Below, piece after piece: positions 10,758 through 23,791 of a stretch of DNA of 52,825 bases. Each line of letters starts with the position of its first letter. Position 1 is the stretch's first letter. The stretch is from Phoronis australis (Eukaryota > Phoronida > Phoronidae), in contig NMRA01000273.1 in the NCBI GenBank assembly GCA_002633005.1, positions 460,047-512,871 on the forward strand, in the 5' to 3' direction. The notes beneath the pieces were generated by a model. It did not search any database. It saw nothing but the letters and a program-made list of their open reading frames with translations, and was not told the DNA's origin. The position numbers and the translations under genes were made by a program.

Positions 10758-10839
10758 CTCCACACACAGGCCTTGATGAGATTTATCTCAATACTGAGCT
10801 TCAGAATGGCTAGCAAATGATTAAATAAAAAATTACCGT

Positions 10840-11560
10840 CAGTGCCACCTTTTGTGATTTCGCTCCAAAACAGTAGGCCTCGAAATTTTCATGAAGTACC
10901 TTGTGTTTAAATTTCATGACAATTAAGACAAAAAATACAACCTGTATGATACACCAACAACAGGACAGCAAGAACAGTCATCATAACAATAAATCTTGAA
11001 TAACTAAAAAACGATAAGTCGTGGCGAAAAACAGATGGCATGCACAAGATAGCTCTTGTGGAGATCTATCTACATACTAAATTTCAGAATCATGCTATAG
11101 ATCGCAGAATTTGAGCTTCTCAAAATGGCCGCCAGCACCATCTTGCATCCTACTACACCCTAAAATCATAAATATTCGTCTTTTCATGAGATTAATGCTG
11201 ATAAAGCAACAGGAGTGCAGCAAGGTATCAGTCAATAAAAGAACAGCCATCAGATCAGTAAATCTCGAGTAACTCGAGAACGTGACGCCCAAGCTACAAC
11301 ACAAGAAATCAATCAATATGACTTAAGAACGCTTAGTGAGAAAGGGTTGGCAAATTCCCAGAAGTCCTTGACAAGATCTATCAACATACCATATTAAATT
11401 TCAGAATCCCACACAGGACCACTAGCCAGAGCTCCAAAAAATGAAAATTTGAAAAATGGCTGCCACAGCCCCATATTTGGTCCAAATTTGTCAAAAAACA
11501 ATAGGCCTCAAGCGTTTCACAATATAAGAGTTCATCCACTGTTAAATTAGAATATTCGCG
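10840..11560. repeat. Dispersed repeat family C, copies 2 and 3
   Basis: At least two diverged tandem-like copies of the blocks seen at 7180-7650: CAGTAGGCCTCGAAATTTTC, an ACAGTCATC...AATAAATCTTGAATAAC block, AAAATGGCCGCCAGCACC...CATCTTGC, then AAAAACAATAGGCCTC. Class unknown; no reading frame spans them. Confidence 0.45.
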
Positions 11561-14500
11561 ATTTTTGTAGACTATGAATTTTCTGTTTTGTAATACTAAA
11601 AAATTTCTGTCTTTTAGGCATCCGACACAAGTCTTAACATTCGTTTTCCTCCGGCGACATAAGTGATACTAAATTCAATACATGTGAGCCTGAAAGCTTG
11701 CCGAAGATGACATCTCGACATTAAAAATGTTATGAATTCGTAAATTCACTTTTTTAGCCATTGCAACAACAAAGATGAAAAAGGATGTACACATTCATGC
11801 GACCAGTGCAGATGGGTGATATCCTCAGGTTCTTTTTCACAAGATGCACACTTGGGAATCTATGATTCCAATTTTACCTAAAGTATTAGTATTTAAAAGT
11901 CTCCATGTCTAACGGATTTGAAACCATTTCAATTTTAAATAAATACTAAAATTCATAGAGTAAATATGGGCTTTATTCCACAATTCATCAGCAAGCAGAG
12001 AATCAACCACCAATTCCCATAAATTTGTCTTCTTGGAGAAGAAGTTGAGAACAATTCAGTGAGAAAACTAAGATTTTTCTTAAGTCTAAAAATTTGGTGA
12101 GTGGTGGAGACAAACCATGTGTAGCACAAGTCATTAATTTACCACTTGTGTCTAAATTATTGCAGATAAATGCAACGTTTTTCTTAAACCACCTTCAACA
12201 GTATAATTTTTTTTTTACCAGCAAAAGAAAAGAATTGTACCAGAGTGACTGGTACGGAATATTCTCTTACCACACACGCAATTTACCTAAAAATCCGTTA
12301 AGATTACAAAACATTTCTTTACAAAACAAAATGGCCACTTCCTTGGATCAGATCTGATAAAAGACATTGCCAAAACAAATAATTACAATGGGCTATGAAA
12401 TCAGCATTTTGAGACAAACTATTCAACCACAAGTCACCATAAGATACATGGGCGTCGCAGCACCGAAATCCCCGGCCCCCTACGGTGCGCGGCCAATGCG
12501 ATAAGGTTACCTTGCACAACCAAGAAACTTTTATCAATTAAATAAATGAATAAATATGTATCATCTTGCAAACTCTGAGAGCAAAGTTTTGAATTAAAAT
12601 GTTTCAACAGATTTTATCTACTTTATCAACCAGCACCAAGTTGTAAAACAGTTTTCTTATAACTTTTTAAGCACCTCATGTGGTAGGACAACAAATAAGT
12701 GAACAAGTTTAGAGAGGATAGCTTACCTAATTAGTGTTACTTTCCTCAGGGAAGTTAAGGCTCTTTTGGACCATACATCAGCCGAGACTGCTTTGAATTT
12801 CTATGATTTTGTCTTCATAATTAGGGTGATCATTTAAGACAACTCAATACCAAACTTCAATGCCATATGTAAAATAGTGTTTCTTCTTTCAAGTCAGATT
12901 TCTCCCAGGGCATCTTTATTGATGATAGCATGTCCTTAAGGTTATCTAAAACATGATTTAGTGACCTTCATTCCAACTCATATATCAAAAAACAGGCTAT
13001 GTCAACTAGTACAAGTATGCATTTTCTGAAAGAAAAAAAATCAGAGAATTACAAAAATGTTTATTGATGTTCCTTTAGTATTATGTTAACTTCTTTTCTT
13101 AAGTCAAAATTTCATTTTTAAGAAAGGTATATCCATAGCAAAATAACCCCTTGGTAAATTTTAATGAAACCCTTTTTAAATGAAGTCTTTACAATTTACC
13201 TCAAAAAAGCTAAAATTTTTGATTACTCATTTAATTTCATTTCAATGCCAAATTAACTCGCAAAACTTAAGGCATTTTCATAAAAAATAGCAGTCGTATT
13301 CTTCTATCTTACAGAGTGCAAAAGCAAGGTGTTTAAAAGGAAAATCCAAACAGTGTTTTTGAGATTCATGAATAAATATTAAAACTGGAAAGTTTCAGTG
13401 AAATTCACCGAGCTGCTTTCAAGAACTCGTGTTCCTAAGTTCAAATTAAGTCGCTTAGCCGAAGCCAAGAAAAACTGGAATACATGGAGAGTCTCAAAAT
13501 CTGACAGTTACCGCTTGAATATTTGGTGAAAACTTGTTTTGGTCAAAATAACTTATACATGCCTTAACCATGTTCGAATTTACTCGCAATGTCAACTGAA
13601 TTTTCAGGGTGTAATTAACATAATTATCATTAAACCGTTTTAATTTTGTGAATGTTTCTCAACTCAAGCTATGTCGAGGTGGAGTCAACTGTTGATCTAC
13701 TTAAAATTAGGTCAACAGTTTATTGTTATACACACCACACGCTGGGAGACTGATATGAAACCAAGTACGAAATGGACAACTGAAATCCGAATCATGAGAT
13801 CGAAACAGCGAAATGTCAAATTACCGAATTTTTTCGGATAGGATTTATCTCTTTTCACAACTTGCTGTGTTTGTTAACACAGTCACACAGGTGTATAGCA
13901 TTTCTTCTCAATGGTCATGTGCAGGCGGACGTAAAACTCCCTCAGGATCAAAACTACCTTATGTCTGTTTTCCTCAGCATCTTTCTATCCCATGTACACC
14001 TCGTTGGCTCAATATTATGGCAAATCGGTGGTTGAAAGGACTGAGGGTACATACAGAACTGCTCTGTGCCTAGCAGAACAATGATTAGAGTGACAGAACT
14101 ATAACCTTTGACCTCAGATAAGTAATAAACAAATTTCCAAGTTGGTTGTGTGGTTCCAAGGTGGTTCTGCTAAATCTTTTTTTCTCGCTACATGATATAT
14201 ATTTGAAGTTCCCTGAGAATGAATATAAGGTATTTTGCTGGACACGTGTAAAACTATAAAAACAGCCAATTTATTTGAGTAAGGTTTGAGATATCCTAAA
14301 GTGATCCAGATTAAAAATTCAATACTGTCAGTGTTCACCCTATATTTCTTATCGCTGGGGTTCACCGGGGGCAAATTCCATAATTCTGTGAACGTTTGTT
14401 GCTATTTCTTGGAGTAAAAAACAAACAGTCAAACATCCATAACAGTAACTTACAAGGGTCCCCACATTTTGAGAACCAGTTTTCTCCACTGAATAATGGG

Positions 14501-17364
14501 CATCAAACTGGCCAACCATAGGCTAACTGCAGACAGGTGACAAAAACAATACGGAGTACCTAGGGAAAATACTTAACACAAGACTGTGAAAAATAAAACA
14601 AATTTATACTTCAATCATCTCTAACGATATGTAAAACCAAATACACTGAAGAAAACCTAAATTGTCAAATTTTAGAAACCGAATAAATTTTTTATACCTG
14701 AAAATAGCCAGGCTCACCTATCCATTTCGTGATATTTGAATTTTCCAAGTGTAATGCACTAGCTATAAAAATAAACAATTCAAATAATTGTCTCCACCAT
14801 AATAAATTGTTGCACTTGACAATAAATACAAGCACAACAGTTTGCACTGGTCCTAAACAGTGTTCCTTGGCTGAGAATCTTTAGAGCGAACATATTGATG
14901 TTGCAAGACTCCACACACAGATGGTAATTCCTTCATCACCAGTAGCATAGAAAAGTTGGTTATTTATCTAAGTCTTGGTACTAACTTGCTTGCAAAGTTG
15001 CAACAAAAGCTGTAATCTTGCTAACCGTTACATAACCGCTCCTTCACAAAGAAAAACATGAGATAATAGAGAAGTGGGAATACCAATAGAATGTAATTAA
15101 AAGACTATTGACTGGATAAGGACTGAGCCCAGAATGGCAGGAACTTTCACAGGGCTCCATGCATGGCATAACGGCAACTGACCACATGCGAACTGGCATA
15201 ATTCACAGGTCCCCCCACATGGGAATTGAAATCATCTGACTCCATTGGCAACAGCCAAAATCGAAATAAGTGAGATATATGAAAAGTTGGTGAATGTCCG
15301 GCAGATTTAACATCAAAGATCATCATTAAAATGCACTGTGAAATGTTCAATCCGATGCCTTCAGAACTATGACTGTCAATAACACCCTGTGTTGTGACGT
15401 TATTTTGATGCAATTTTATTCAAATGTTTACTAGTCTACAATGAAAGCACTTCATTACATACACACAGTACATACACACAATTCTTCATATTCAATAAAA
15501 TAATGTCTGGGTAACATTTTCACAAGGCCATCTGGCAAAGACTTTGATAACCCAAGCTGAACTTCGGTGTCCATTAACTACCGAAACCAGTCTCAAAGAT
15601 TAAACTAACTTCCCTTTTTTAACAAAACAAAGCTTGTAGTCTTGTGTCACAGTTAAGTTGCTCTGAAAGCGCCCGCCCGTGGACTACATACATTTTATAC
15701 AGCACTCAGGTGAGATGATCTCACTGGCTGGTATCCACCATATTTTAGCAATTCTGTCACGTGGGATGGAGAGCATATTCAGTCTCAAGACAATGCACAG
15801 AACAGTGGCTACAATGCAAAATTCATAATGAACCAGACTTGCTTCAGGCGAACTTTGACAGTTGAATATCATAGGTGGCCAATGACGCAACTGTCCAGGC
15901 AACTAGTGCACTCTCAAAGGCATTTCACACCAAATCTCATGGGTTACGGCGACCATATTAAAAGAAGTGGACTCTTACCAGTTGGGACTACAACTGTAGT
16001 AACATGTACCAAGATGTCTGATCTGCCTCAACAAATTGAAGGACATTTTCCAGGGAGCCCTTAAGGCAAGCACATTTGTTTCACAAAGTAACACACAGGA
16101 TTGGTTTGTGGGGTATTAGGGACATGCTGCCACCTGCAGCAGAGTCTCTTTCAGTTATCATCTCTGGTGAAGAATTGGACTTCTCAGGTATGAGGGGTGA
16201 AAGTGGTATTGTCTCGGATGCCTTTTTTCCTGGTTTTCCAGTAGTCTCTCATCACTATTTTGTGCACTAACAAGTGCCAGAAGTGAAATTCAGAAGGTAT
16301 GGTCATTTTAAAATTCTAAAAAGTTACTATGAGTTTTTACAGATTTTTTTCGCAACCTTTCAGCAAAATTTTTATTCCTGTGAACAAAAGCTAAGAATTC
16401 TGCAATGTTCGCGCTGTTATACGATAAACTTTCAAAATCCTGGAAAAAATATAGAAGAAAGACCCGTGTGAACAAACCTTACATCTCTTTTTAAGAGAAC
16501 TGTATTGTACAAACCATGCTAAGATGTCTAATTTTTTTTTTGTACATTTTACCATATTGTGTGCTAAATTAACGAGTGCTAACCATACTAGCACTCGATA
16601 CAGATAAAAATAACATAACCAAAATACAAATTTTCCATACTCGTTTTACTGTTTGTACTGACAAGCAGTACAAACAATCAACATTTCAGACAAGGGGAAA
16701 GATTGTCTTGGAAATTTAAATGACTTTTTCAAGGATAAAGATAAGGTAACAACCAATCTCGAGAAATGGATGGTACAAATCTTGTATCCTATCAAAAGCC
16801 AACCCAAATATGAACCACATTGGCTCTTGGTGTAAAATAATGACCTGACAGATGTTCGCAAATGACTGCACAATTGGCACTAACTGTGCTTGTGACAAAA
16901 GAGGCAATGTATCAAGAGCACTGATGACAAATGACTGAAATTTTAATTTGATTCAATTTTTAACTAGTCAAATCTAGTCACTCGAATCGAACTTTTTCAG
17001 AAATTGATTATAGGTAATTGTAAACCTTTCCGATTCGAGGCTTGATTCTGAATCGGCTTTGAGAGACGTCACTGAGCAATGAGCATTGGCAAAGATGCTC
17101 GCTAAGATAGGCAGGTGTGATACGGGACTCAACAGACGGCAGCATTCTGATGAGACTGGATCAAAACCCGAATGTTCGTCTCCCTAGCGGACAACAGCTG
17201 AAGCTGTCCTCTGCTATCAGACGAACCTGAGGAGATTTCGCCTCACTTAGGCGTCTAATTTTAGCAATATTAAACGATCATTTGAGTGTGGCTAAGGAGA
17301 CTTCTCTTCATTAATCTGAATGTTTAAGTTTTTACTGAGGTCACAGAATCGATTCCACTGTCTT

Positions 17365-17374
17365 GGAATTAATT
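17365..17374 (+). repeat. Left target-site duplication GGAATTAATT
   Basis: A perfect 10-bp copy of the sequence at 17966-17975, directly abutting the terminal inverted repeat of the 591-bp element. Confidence 0.88.
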
Positions 17375-17965
17375 CTCGCTGGTTCCCTGCGTGCCGCTAG
17401 GTGGGGCGGTAGCCGCGCCAGCACGCAGGTATCACTTAATTTTCCTCTGTAAATTTTTTTACACCGGCGTTTCTGATTGGCTAGTCGAATTCTCAACAGA
17501 CAGCGCTTTACGCAAATAAACTGGCATGACTGATGGACTGAAGTGTAAATGTGGTCTGTTGTTCAGACAAATCGGTGCTTAAAATTTATGTTCAGGAAAT
17601 GTGAAGCCTAGAAATTGTGATTGCGCCTTTACGGAATGCATCTTTCTACTGTCGATGACTTTTGTTTACGAGAGTGTCCTGTATTCATACAGTATGAATA
17701 ACACACCGGTTAAATCGGACAGATATGTGTTTATTGTACATGTATGCGCTTCAAGCACGTGGCTATTAAACATCACTGCAGAAACGAAATAGTTGCTGCG
17801 ACGCCACTTGCATGACAAGGCTAAAATCGTTCACAGTCCGCCATTTTTTCACGGTGTTGTAAAGCTAACCAATGACTGCCGAGGTTACATCGACCAATGC
17901 TAAAGCGCGTGCCACTGCGTGATACCTGCGTGCTAGCTGGGCTGAGCACGCAGGGAACCAGCGAG
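17375..17965. mobile_element. Mutator-like non-autonomous element, 591 bp, hairpin ends
   Basis: The outer inverted repeats are perfect over 20 bp: CTCGCTGGTTCCCTGCGTGC at 17375-17394 and its complement at 17946-17965. A second, inner pair of 15 bp (17421-17435 and 17919-17933, GCACGCAGGTATCAC) is also perfect and inverted. The outer and inner repeats share the 9-mer CCTGCGTGC in opposite senses, so each end can fold on itself: left stem 17386-17394 with 17421-17429, right stem 17925-17933 with 17946-17954. A 10-bp target duplication flanks the element, in the range known for Mutator-like elements; the assignment rests on that length only. The interior has no transposase. Confidence 0.85.
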
Positions 17966-17975
17966 GGAATTAATT
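17966..17975 (+). repeat. Right target-site duplication GGAATTAATT
   Basis: Perfect direct copy of 17365-17374 at the right border of the 591-bp element. Confidence 0.88.
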
Positions 17976-19740
17976 TTGACTCTATGTGTTTCTTTAGCAA
18001 CCACGTCTGCCACCAGTTGTCAAATCGTTGGAACACTGAATTCAAGCCCAATAAATGCGCATTTTACAACCCAAAAAGATTACATGTTTCTTGATGTGGA
18101 ATTTGTGCACGTCAAATCAGTTTAAGTATTGACCGCTAGGAAAAAGGTACCATTTTCACCTAAGTTTAGTAACACAATAAAAATACTGTTGCAACGGGGA
18201 AACATAAAGTGGTGAGATTTTTCTGCCAATCCAGTTCTGAGAGTATTTATTATATAGGTGTACTCTCCTAGATGGAACACCACTCCATGGGACCATTAGT
18301 TATTTATACCTCCGGTAACTACCGTATCTTGCCACTAAAGTACAGGCCCAATCCATATAGAGCAAAATGACAGCTAAAGTGGAACAAAGAAAAATTTGCA
18401 GACCTTAAACAATGGTAAACAGAGAAATTCTTTGGTTTTATTAATTCACCATCTAACTTGGGGAATTCACTTGGCCTAGCAAGCCAAGTGAAACAGAAAA
18501 GGGATTACCCATCAATCACGCCTCGGCACATTTTAGATATTTATTGGTCGAGTGAAGCTGAATCCAAAATGAGATCAAGAATAAAAAGGTGCCAATCTGC
18601 ATACATTACATCCATCAAACTAATGCTATTTTCGAAACAAAAGATGGCACAAGCGCTCTGACTACAGTGCTATCTGAGACTCAGCTGTCATGCACTAGCC
18701 GGTCACGTGGAACTACTTTCTTGGATCAAGATAGCGTGGCCCTATCAGGGAGAAGCCTGCAAGGCATATTATCTGCATCAAAGCCGACCACTCTTTATGA
18801 AAATAGCCAATAGCACCACGCCTTACATATGAACTCAATTCTTAGCCGAAGGCCATGTGGCTAAACATATTTTTTTCTCTAAGGTCATCTAAGGTCAGGG
18901 CTGCTGCATAGAGTCTATCAATAACTCAACTGTAGCCACTGTCAACAAGAATTTTTCATAGAAGTACTACTGAGTACATGTGTACATTATGGAATTCTTG
19001 TGACCAATTGTTTTCTACTAATGCACCACGCAGTATTATGAGAAGAATTTAGTGATCAGTTACCACAAACATCTGAAAAGATAGTTTAAACAAAACTATA
19101 ACAGATGCAGGACAAAGGGCTCTCATTTTCTAAAAAATGCTAAGATATTTTCAAAAGAAAACATAATGGGGTCTTGCACATGTAGTTGGTCACTACAGGG
19201 TTCTCAGGAAAGTGGATCGTAGTGGTCACCCTCTTCCCATGTATTTGCAATGGGCTGTGCTTGTGTCACTGGTTTCTTACAATTCACCTACTGGTATGTG
19301 AATGGTATTTGTTGAAAACTTGTTTGTTAAAGACGTCTCAAGCCCCTACACATATTTTACAAAACAGATGCATGTTCTCTAAAAGACAATTTACAGTCGA
19401 GACGGAGTGGTTCAAGTACCCCGTGCCCAGCACCGGTAAAAAAAACAATATAGATTTGTATTTTTTTGTCAAATTGACTACAATCTTGTGCAAAAAGCTA
19501 CTTAATGGGACATAACTGGTTTTACAACCACAAAATGTATTTTTGAGATTTTTGTTAGATGGAATAGATTTGTTCAACTTACGCATTAGCTTTGACCATA
19601 GCTATAAAACAACAAAATCTGTTGTTCCTTTGAGAATTTATGACAAATCGACAATGCTCACCATTAGCTGCTAGACGTTTGCTAAAACCGTGCCAGTGTC
19701 TTTAGCGTGTAAATACAAAAAATACCCGCTATTTACCGCC

Positions 19741-19810
19741 TGAAAATTAGCTCAGCGGCATAGCATTCAACTGATAAAAGGGAGCTCAACGGTTCGAATC
19801 CGTGCCACCA
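19741..19810 (+). pseudogene. tRNA-like sequence / SINE head
   Basis: An A-box-like TTAGCTCAGCGGC (19747-19759) and a perfect B-box GGTTCGAATCC (19791-19801) are spaced as in a tRNA, followed by GTGCCACCA. The T arm pairs for 4 bp (ACGG/CCGT), but the anticodon stem and acceptor stem do not pair. It is a tRNA-derived relic, possibly a SINE promoter head, rather than a working tRNA. Confidence 0.55.
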
Positions 19811-21105
19811 CTAATTTCTGTAAAAATATTATCTTACCAAGAATGTCCGTTTAATAAGAATGTTCACTGCACGAGTTCTCTCAGACTATTGTTTTTAGTG
19901 CAGCCCTAATTAAAATTCAAAATTATGAGTGCACACAGCCTCACCTATACATAAGTGCTATGCTGTTTTTAACAAGCGGAGGAAGGATCTTGACTGTCAG
20001 TATTAACTGATCAACAGGATACTATATCTAAGAAATGCACTTAAAAGGTGCAGTAATATTGATCAATTGATTGATTTTGTTAGGCTATGCACACAGTGCA
20101 CTTACATTAAAAGAATGACAGTAACATGCAATGCAAAAACAAATACAATACGACAAACAAAGTGGTAATACATGAGGAAAACAAAATGTCTACAACCCTG
20201 ATAGCACCAGAAACACGACACTTTGTTTCCGTTGTGGTCCCTTAAAAAAAAATTGCATAAAAAATTAAATGAGAGGAAGACAAACAGCATAGAACACTTG
20301 GGAAGATTGAGTAAGTCATGTCAGCAGTTAAACATTAACTAAAAGCTGACAAAACGTCCTGAAATCCTTCACCTTGCCAAACTCTACTTAGAAAAATAAT
20401 TGTGCAACTATTCCACCATGATAAAGAGGCAATGACCTCAGCTGACCACTGATCTTATAAACACATGGCCTTGATTAATCTCTCCACCCAGGTTCACTCA
20501 GCAGCTGTGACCATGACCTACTGGATTGGACACTGTGTGTGTGGCCCCACATAACATACACTGGGCAGTTGAGACCCTTAGTGGACCAACTGACTCGCCT
20601 TCCTGAGAAATTACCCACACATCCCTAGTACAGCTAGACATACATTGGTTCGTTACCTATGTCCCAACTCCAACTCTTAAACTTGCCAGAGGTGGAGCTC
20701 ATGTTAAACGTATCGTATGCCGCACTTGCAATTTTTAGTCTTAGGTGTAGAAATACAACTAATTTTGTGCAAAGAACAACCAACTCAAGTAAGAATAATT
20801 TAGAGTAGAAAAATCTGGAATCTAGCCTAATTTCAAAGATTGGGATCTCTGACCGTGATTATAGCCTCTGGTGTACTGCTTTCTCCAAATTAGACAGTTA
20901 GAACCATAGCAACCCCAAGTGAACACAGGCAAATGGGCAATCCAAAGCATCACACAACAGTAAATACGGTACACAATACAACCAGTATCAGATTAATACT
21001 TGATTAGTGAACTACCTAGTCACAAGATACATCTATTTCTTCACTTGACATCATCAAACAGAAATCTATACAGGCATGAGACTGTGTTTTTGACAATGAC
21101 TATTG

Positions 21106-21576
21106 AGGCTCTTTCACACTACTGTCAACGTGCCGATGTTTTGGGGAGTTGTGGTTAATATGAACGGTTAATTTCAGTCTTGGATCGAAGTTAGGAGCAT
21201 AAGTCAACTTCGCAATGAACAGGTGGACTTAACAGCGGAGTGTAGATGCTGCAGTATGAACGGTCAACTTAGATCTCACCCAAGTTATCGCCAGGGGCCA
21301 ATGCTATCGTCAACAATTAAAGGGTAGTGTTGTCGCTAATATTTTGCTCGAATAATCACCAATTAAATTAGAAATAAGTTTTACGTTACTCATCATACGT
21401 GGATGTTCTCAAATTATCACACTAAAAGTCTTAGCGCACACAGGACGAAAAACCGGCCATTTCCCAGTCTACCTCAAACAACACCTTATGCATTAGCGCT
21501 ACCTTGGAATTACTTCGATGACGACAGTGACACCTAGTGCTTACTCCGATGCCGTTATATATAAGTATAAGAGCCT
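21106..21576. mobile_element. MITE family A, copy 1 (full length)
   Basis: The ends are AGGCTCTTTCACAC and the complement of AGGCTCTTATAC. Internal blocks, such as one around ACAATTAAAGGGTAGTG and one around AAATAAGTTTTACGTTA, align in order with 44710-45163 and, inverted, with 42067-42357. No target duplication is evident and there is no coding capacity. Confidence 0.65.
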
Positions 21577-21689
21577 ATAGTTTTCTGTCAACTTGAGCAA
21601 TCAACTCAAGATGGTAAACAATACATCTTGTCAGATCTTCAACACCACAGGATCAGTTTCTTATGTACAACCTTATTAACAAATCCAAC

Positions 21690-22110
21690 AAGTCCGGGTA
21701 TTAGGCCAAATATCTAAAAAACTATAGGTTTAACTTGGAAAAGGTGTACATATTTTCTGAAAGTATAAAGCTTGTAGAATTTGACTTTTGACCTTATATC
21801 AATTGGGTCATGTGACATCTCTGTAGTAAAATTTAGCAAAACAGAAAAGTATAATATTGATAGCAAAATAACATGTCACTTTTCTGAAACAGTTAGTTTT
21901 CAATATGTATGCAACATTAACGTTTACATAAAAATCATAGATGACCAATTTTTCAGTTTTTCTAGCAAAATGGAGTATTTTAAAACCAATTCCTACAGGC
22001 ATATTATTTAGAAAATTGTGCATTAGGCATAGAATCTGAAAGTTTCATATGCATGAATATGAACAGCCATTTTCGAGATATGTTGTTCCTAAGTTAGCCA
22101 GACTGGGTCA
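21690..22110. repeat. Dispersed repeat family B, copy 1
   Basis: Shares diverged blocks in order with 41505-41900: AACTATAG...AC, a TACATATTTTCTGAAAGTA-like block, AAAGCTTGTAGAATT, GGGTCATGTGAC, and a final ACAGCCATTTT. An old interspersed repeat of unknown class. Confidence 0.4.
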
Positions 22111-23455
22111 TTTTATTTTTCTAGGGTCCTACTTAACCTGAAGTTTGAAATTTTCCCTATAGAAATGGGCTAAGAACTTAGTGACATGTTGGAGACTGTT
22201 TGCATGCACTTAATGGAAAGAAGTTATTACGTTCCATAATACAGGTCATCCATGAAGTATGATAGCACGCAGATGAGTCAAATGATTAGCATAGATTAAC
22301 TACGATGTCCTCGGAGAGGTCGCTGTTTTTCTTGCACCCTCTCCATATGTGGCTTGTATGGTTCGTAATGTACATTTAGCAAACATGAACAGTGGCCAAA
22401 TCTGCCCCTTGACACTAGCGAAACTTGGGAGATCACGTGCCAGATAAGAGAAATAGTGCATAAAATGCCCATTGGATGACAAGCAACTCTCACATGTCAA
22501 TGACACAAGCAACTGGGTTAATAAACTATGAGGTTAACGACCATAGCGTGAAGGTTTATGTTCACCACTTTTATAATATTGAACACAAGGGATAGTATGA
22601 ACTGGAATGCTAACAGTCACCTAGAATGTATTAAACCAAGAATGGGGACACAGATGTCTTGCACTATTGTCAAACAGGTGACAAAAAGTATTTACAAATA
22701 CAACTTAAGTTTTATTTTTTTAAACCAGCAAAGGGGATAATCTGATAATGTAAACTAAGCCATCAGGGTCTACCATCAACTTTTCGCATGACTAGAGTAA
22801 CACAGAGAGTTTGACAAGCACCCACCATGTAAATTGCATACAGTACAGCTACAAGAGATGAATGAAAATTAAATTTAAAAATTTCCACAAGAGGGAGCAA
22901 AACAAGGAAATTTATATATAGACTATAGGGGTGCTAAGTCAGTCATCCAAAGTTGGCAGGGGAAGACTCCCCTCAATGAAAACATATTGATTTGCTAAAT
23001 TCCACGAACAACAATAAAATAGTTTGGTAGATGTTGATAAATTTTAATTGCCAGTACAAGGAACAGCAACAGCAACAGTGCCATTTGCCAAAACGCTAGG
23101 GGGTGGCATCTTACCTGTAATAGAAAAGTTTAGGCTAAATATTACAAAGGCCACTGAGTTGTCAGGCAAAGAAAGATTTGCCATCCCATCCATGATAGTA
23201 ACATGTCCGTAAAATGTCCCCAACATCCAAAAAGGATTTTGGAAATAAGTAGCTGACACTGGACAGAGATGACAACATACAGTATGTACATGTGGGTGCA
23301 TAAAAATACAACACTCTCATTCCTAAACCTCCACATCAGCGAACCAACATTTACGGCATGTAGGTACAAGTCTCCCTTGGCCGCGAACTGAAGTCAAATT
23401 ATTGAAATTAATTTTCTACTGACCAAGGATCATGAACCTGTGCTATTATACTCAC

Positions 23456-23791
23456 ATGCAACTTTCAAAGTTGTCCGGCTGACAAGAATGACACCTAGTG
23501 AGTTAATGGCGAAGCATTCGTACACGCCTTCATCTGTGAGTCCTCGCTTTCGACTGTTAACAACACGTCTAAACAGTAGAGACCCATTGGTCAGCAATGA
23601 TACGCGTGTAGATAGGACGACAGTGGCGCCGTCTTTAGTCCATGAGATGTGTGAGGTAATGTTTGTGAGGTTTGATGGCAGGAAGCCATGGGGTGGCTGG
23701 CAGTCCATGGCCAATAAATGTCCTTTTCTAGCAATAACATCCTGAGTGTTGATTGAGAAGTCTCCTTGCAGTGAATAGCCACTTGTTGACC
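23456..23791 (-). CDS. Receptor exon 2: complete Ig1 domain
   Basis: 336 bp, entered after one base of a codon (phase 1) and left at phase 1: a symmetrical exon carrying one whole Ig module. The acceptor is a TTCATTTCAG|GG context and the donor is GCAT|GTGAGT. It encodes residues 24-134. Core Ig features are Cys53 (LLAMDC), Trp73 (ISWTKDG), NGSLL at 91-95 and TDEGVYEC with Cys115, closing with VSRTTLKVA. Asn-X-Ser/Thr sequons occur at Asn63, Asn66 and Asn91. In DCC, neogenin and protogenin the first Ig domain has the same sequence of landmarks (RKGH...C, W-x-KDG, NGSL, DEGxYxC, SRT). The ORF is open for another 46 codons upstream of the acceptor, but the splice site and joining phase support the chosen start. 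Confidence 0.95.

Larger units (their letters stand above)
9164..23455 (-). other. Intron 2 of the receptor gene
   Basis: 14,292 bp, from donor T|GTGAGT to acceptor TTTATTTCAG. It separates Ig1 from Ig2 at a phase-1 position, the usual boundary between Ig modules. It houses the hAT-like MITE (10273-10757), the Mutator-like element (17375-17965), a 21.1-kb MITE, repeat-family copies and a tRNA-like sequence. The remaining stretches (9240-10260, 11570-17360, 17980-21100, 22110-23450) showed nothing recognisable beyond short chance frames. Confidence 0.85.

Noticed and set aside
19330-19440. Exon-like plus-strand segment (FTVETEWFKYPVPSTG then GTAAAA)
   Set aside because: Very short, no domain, lies in intron 2 on the opposite strand, and the acceptor is ambiguous.
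23044-23301. Minus-strand frame just downstream of the Ig1 exon, as an extra receptor exon
   Set aside because: No Ig motif, and exon 2 already joins exon 3 in phase with a continuous domain boundary.
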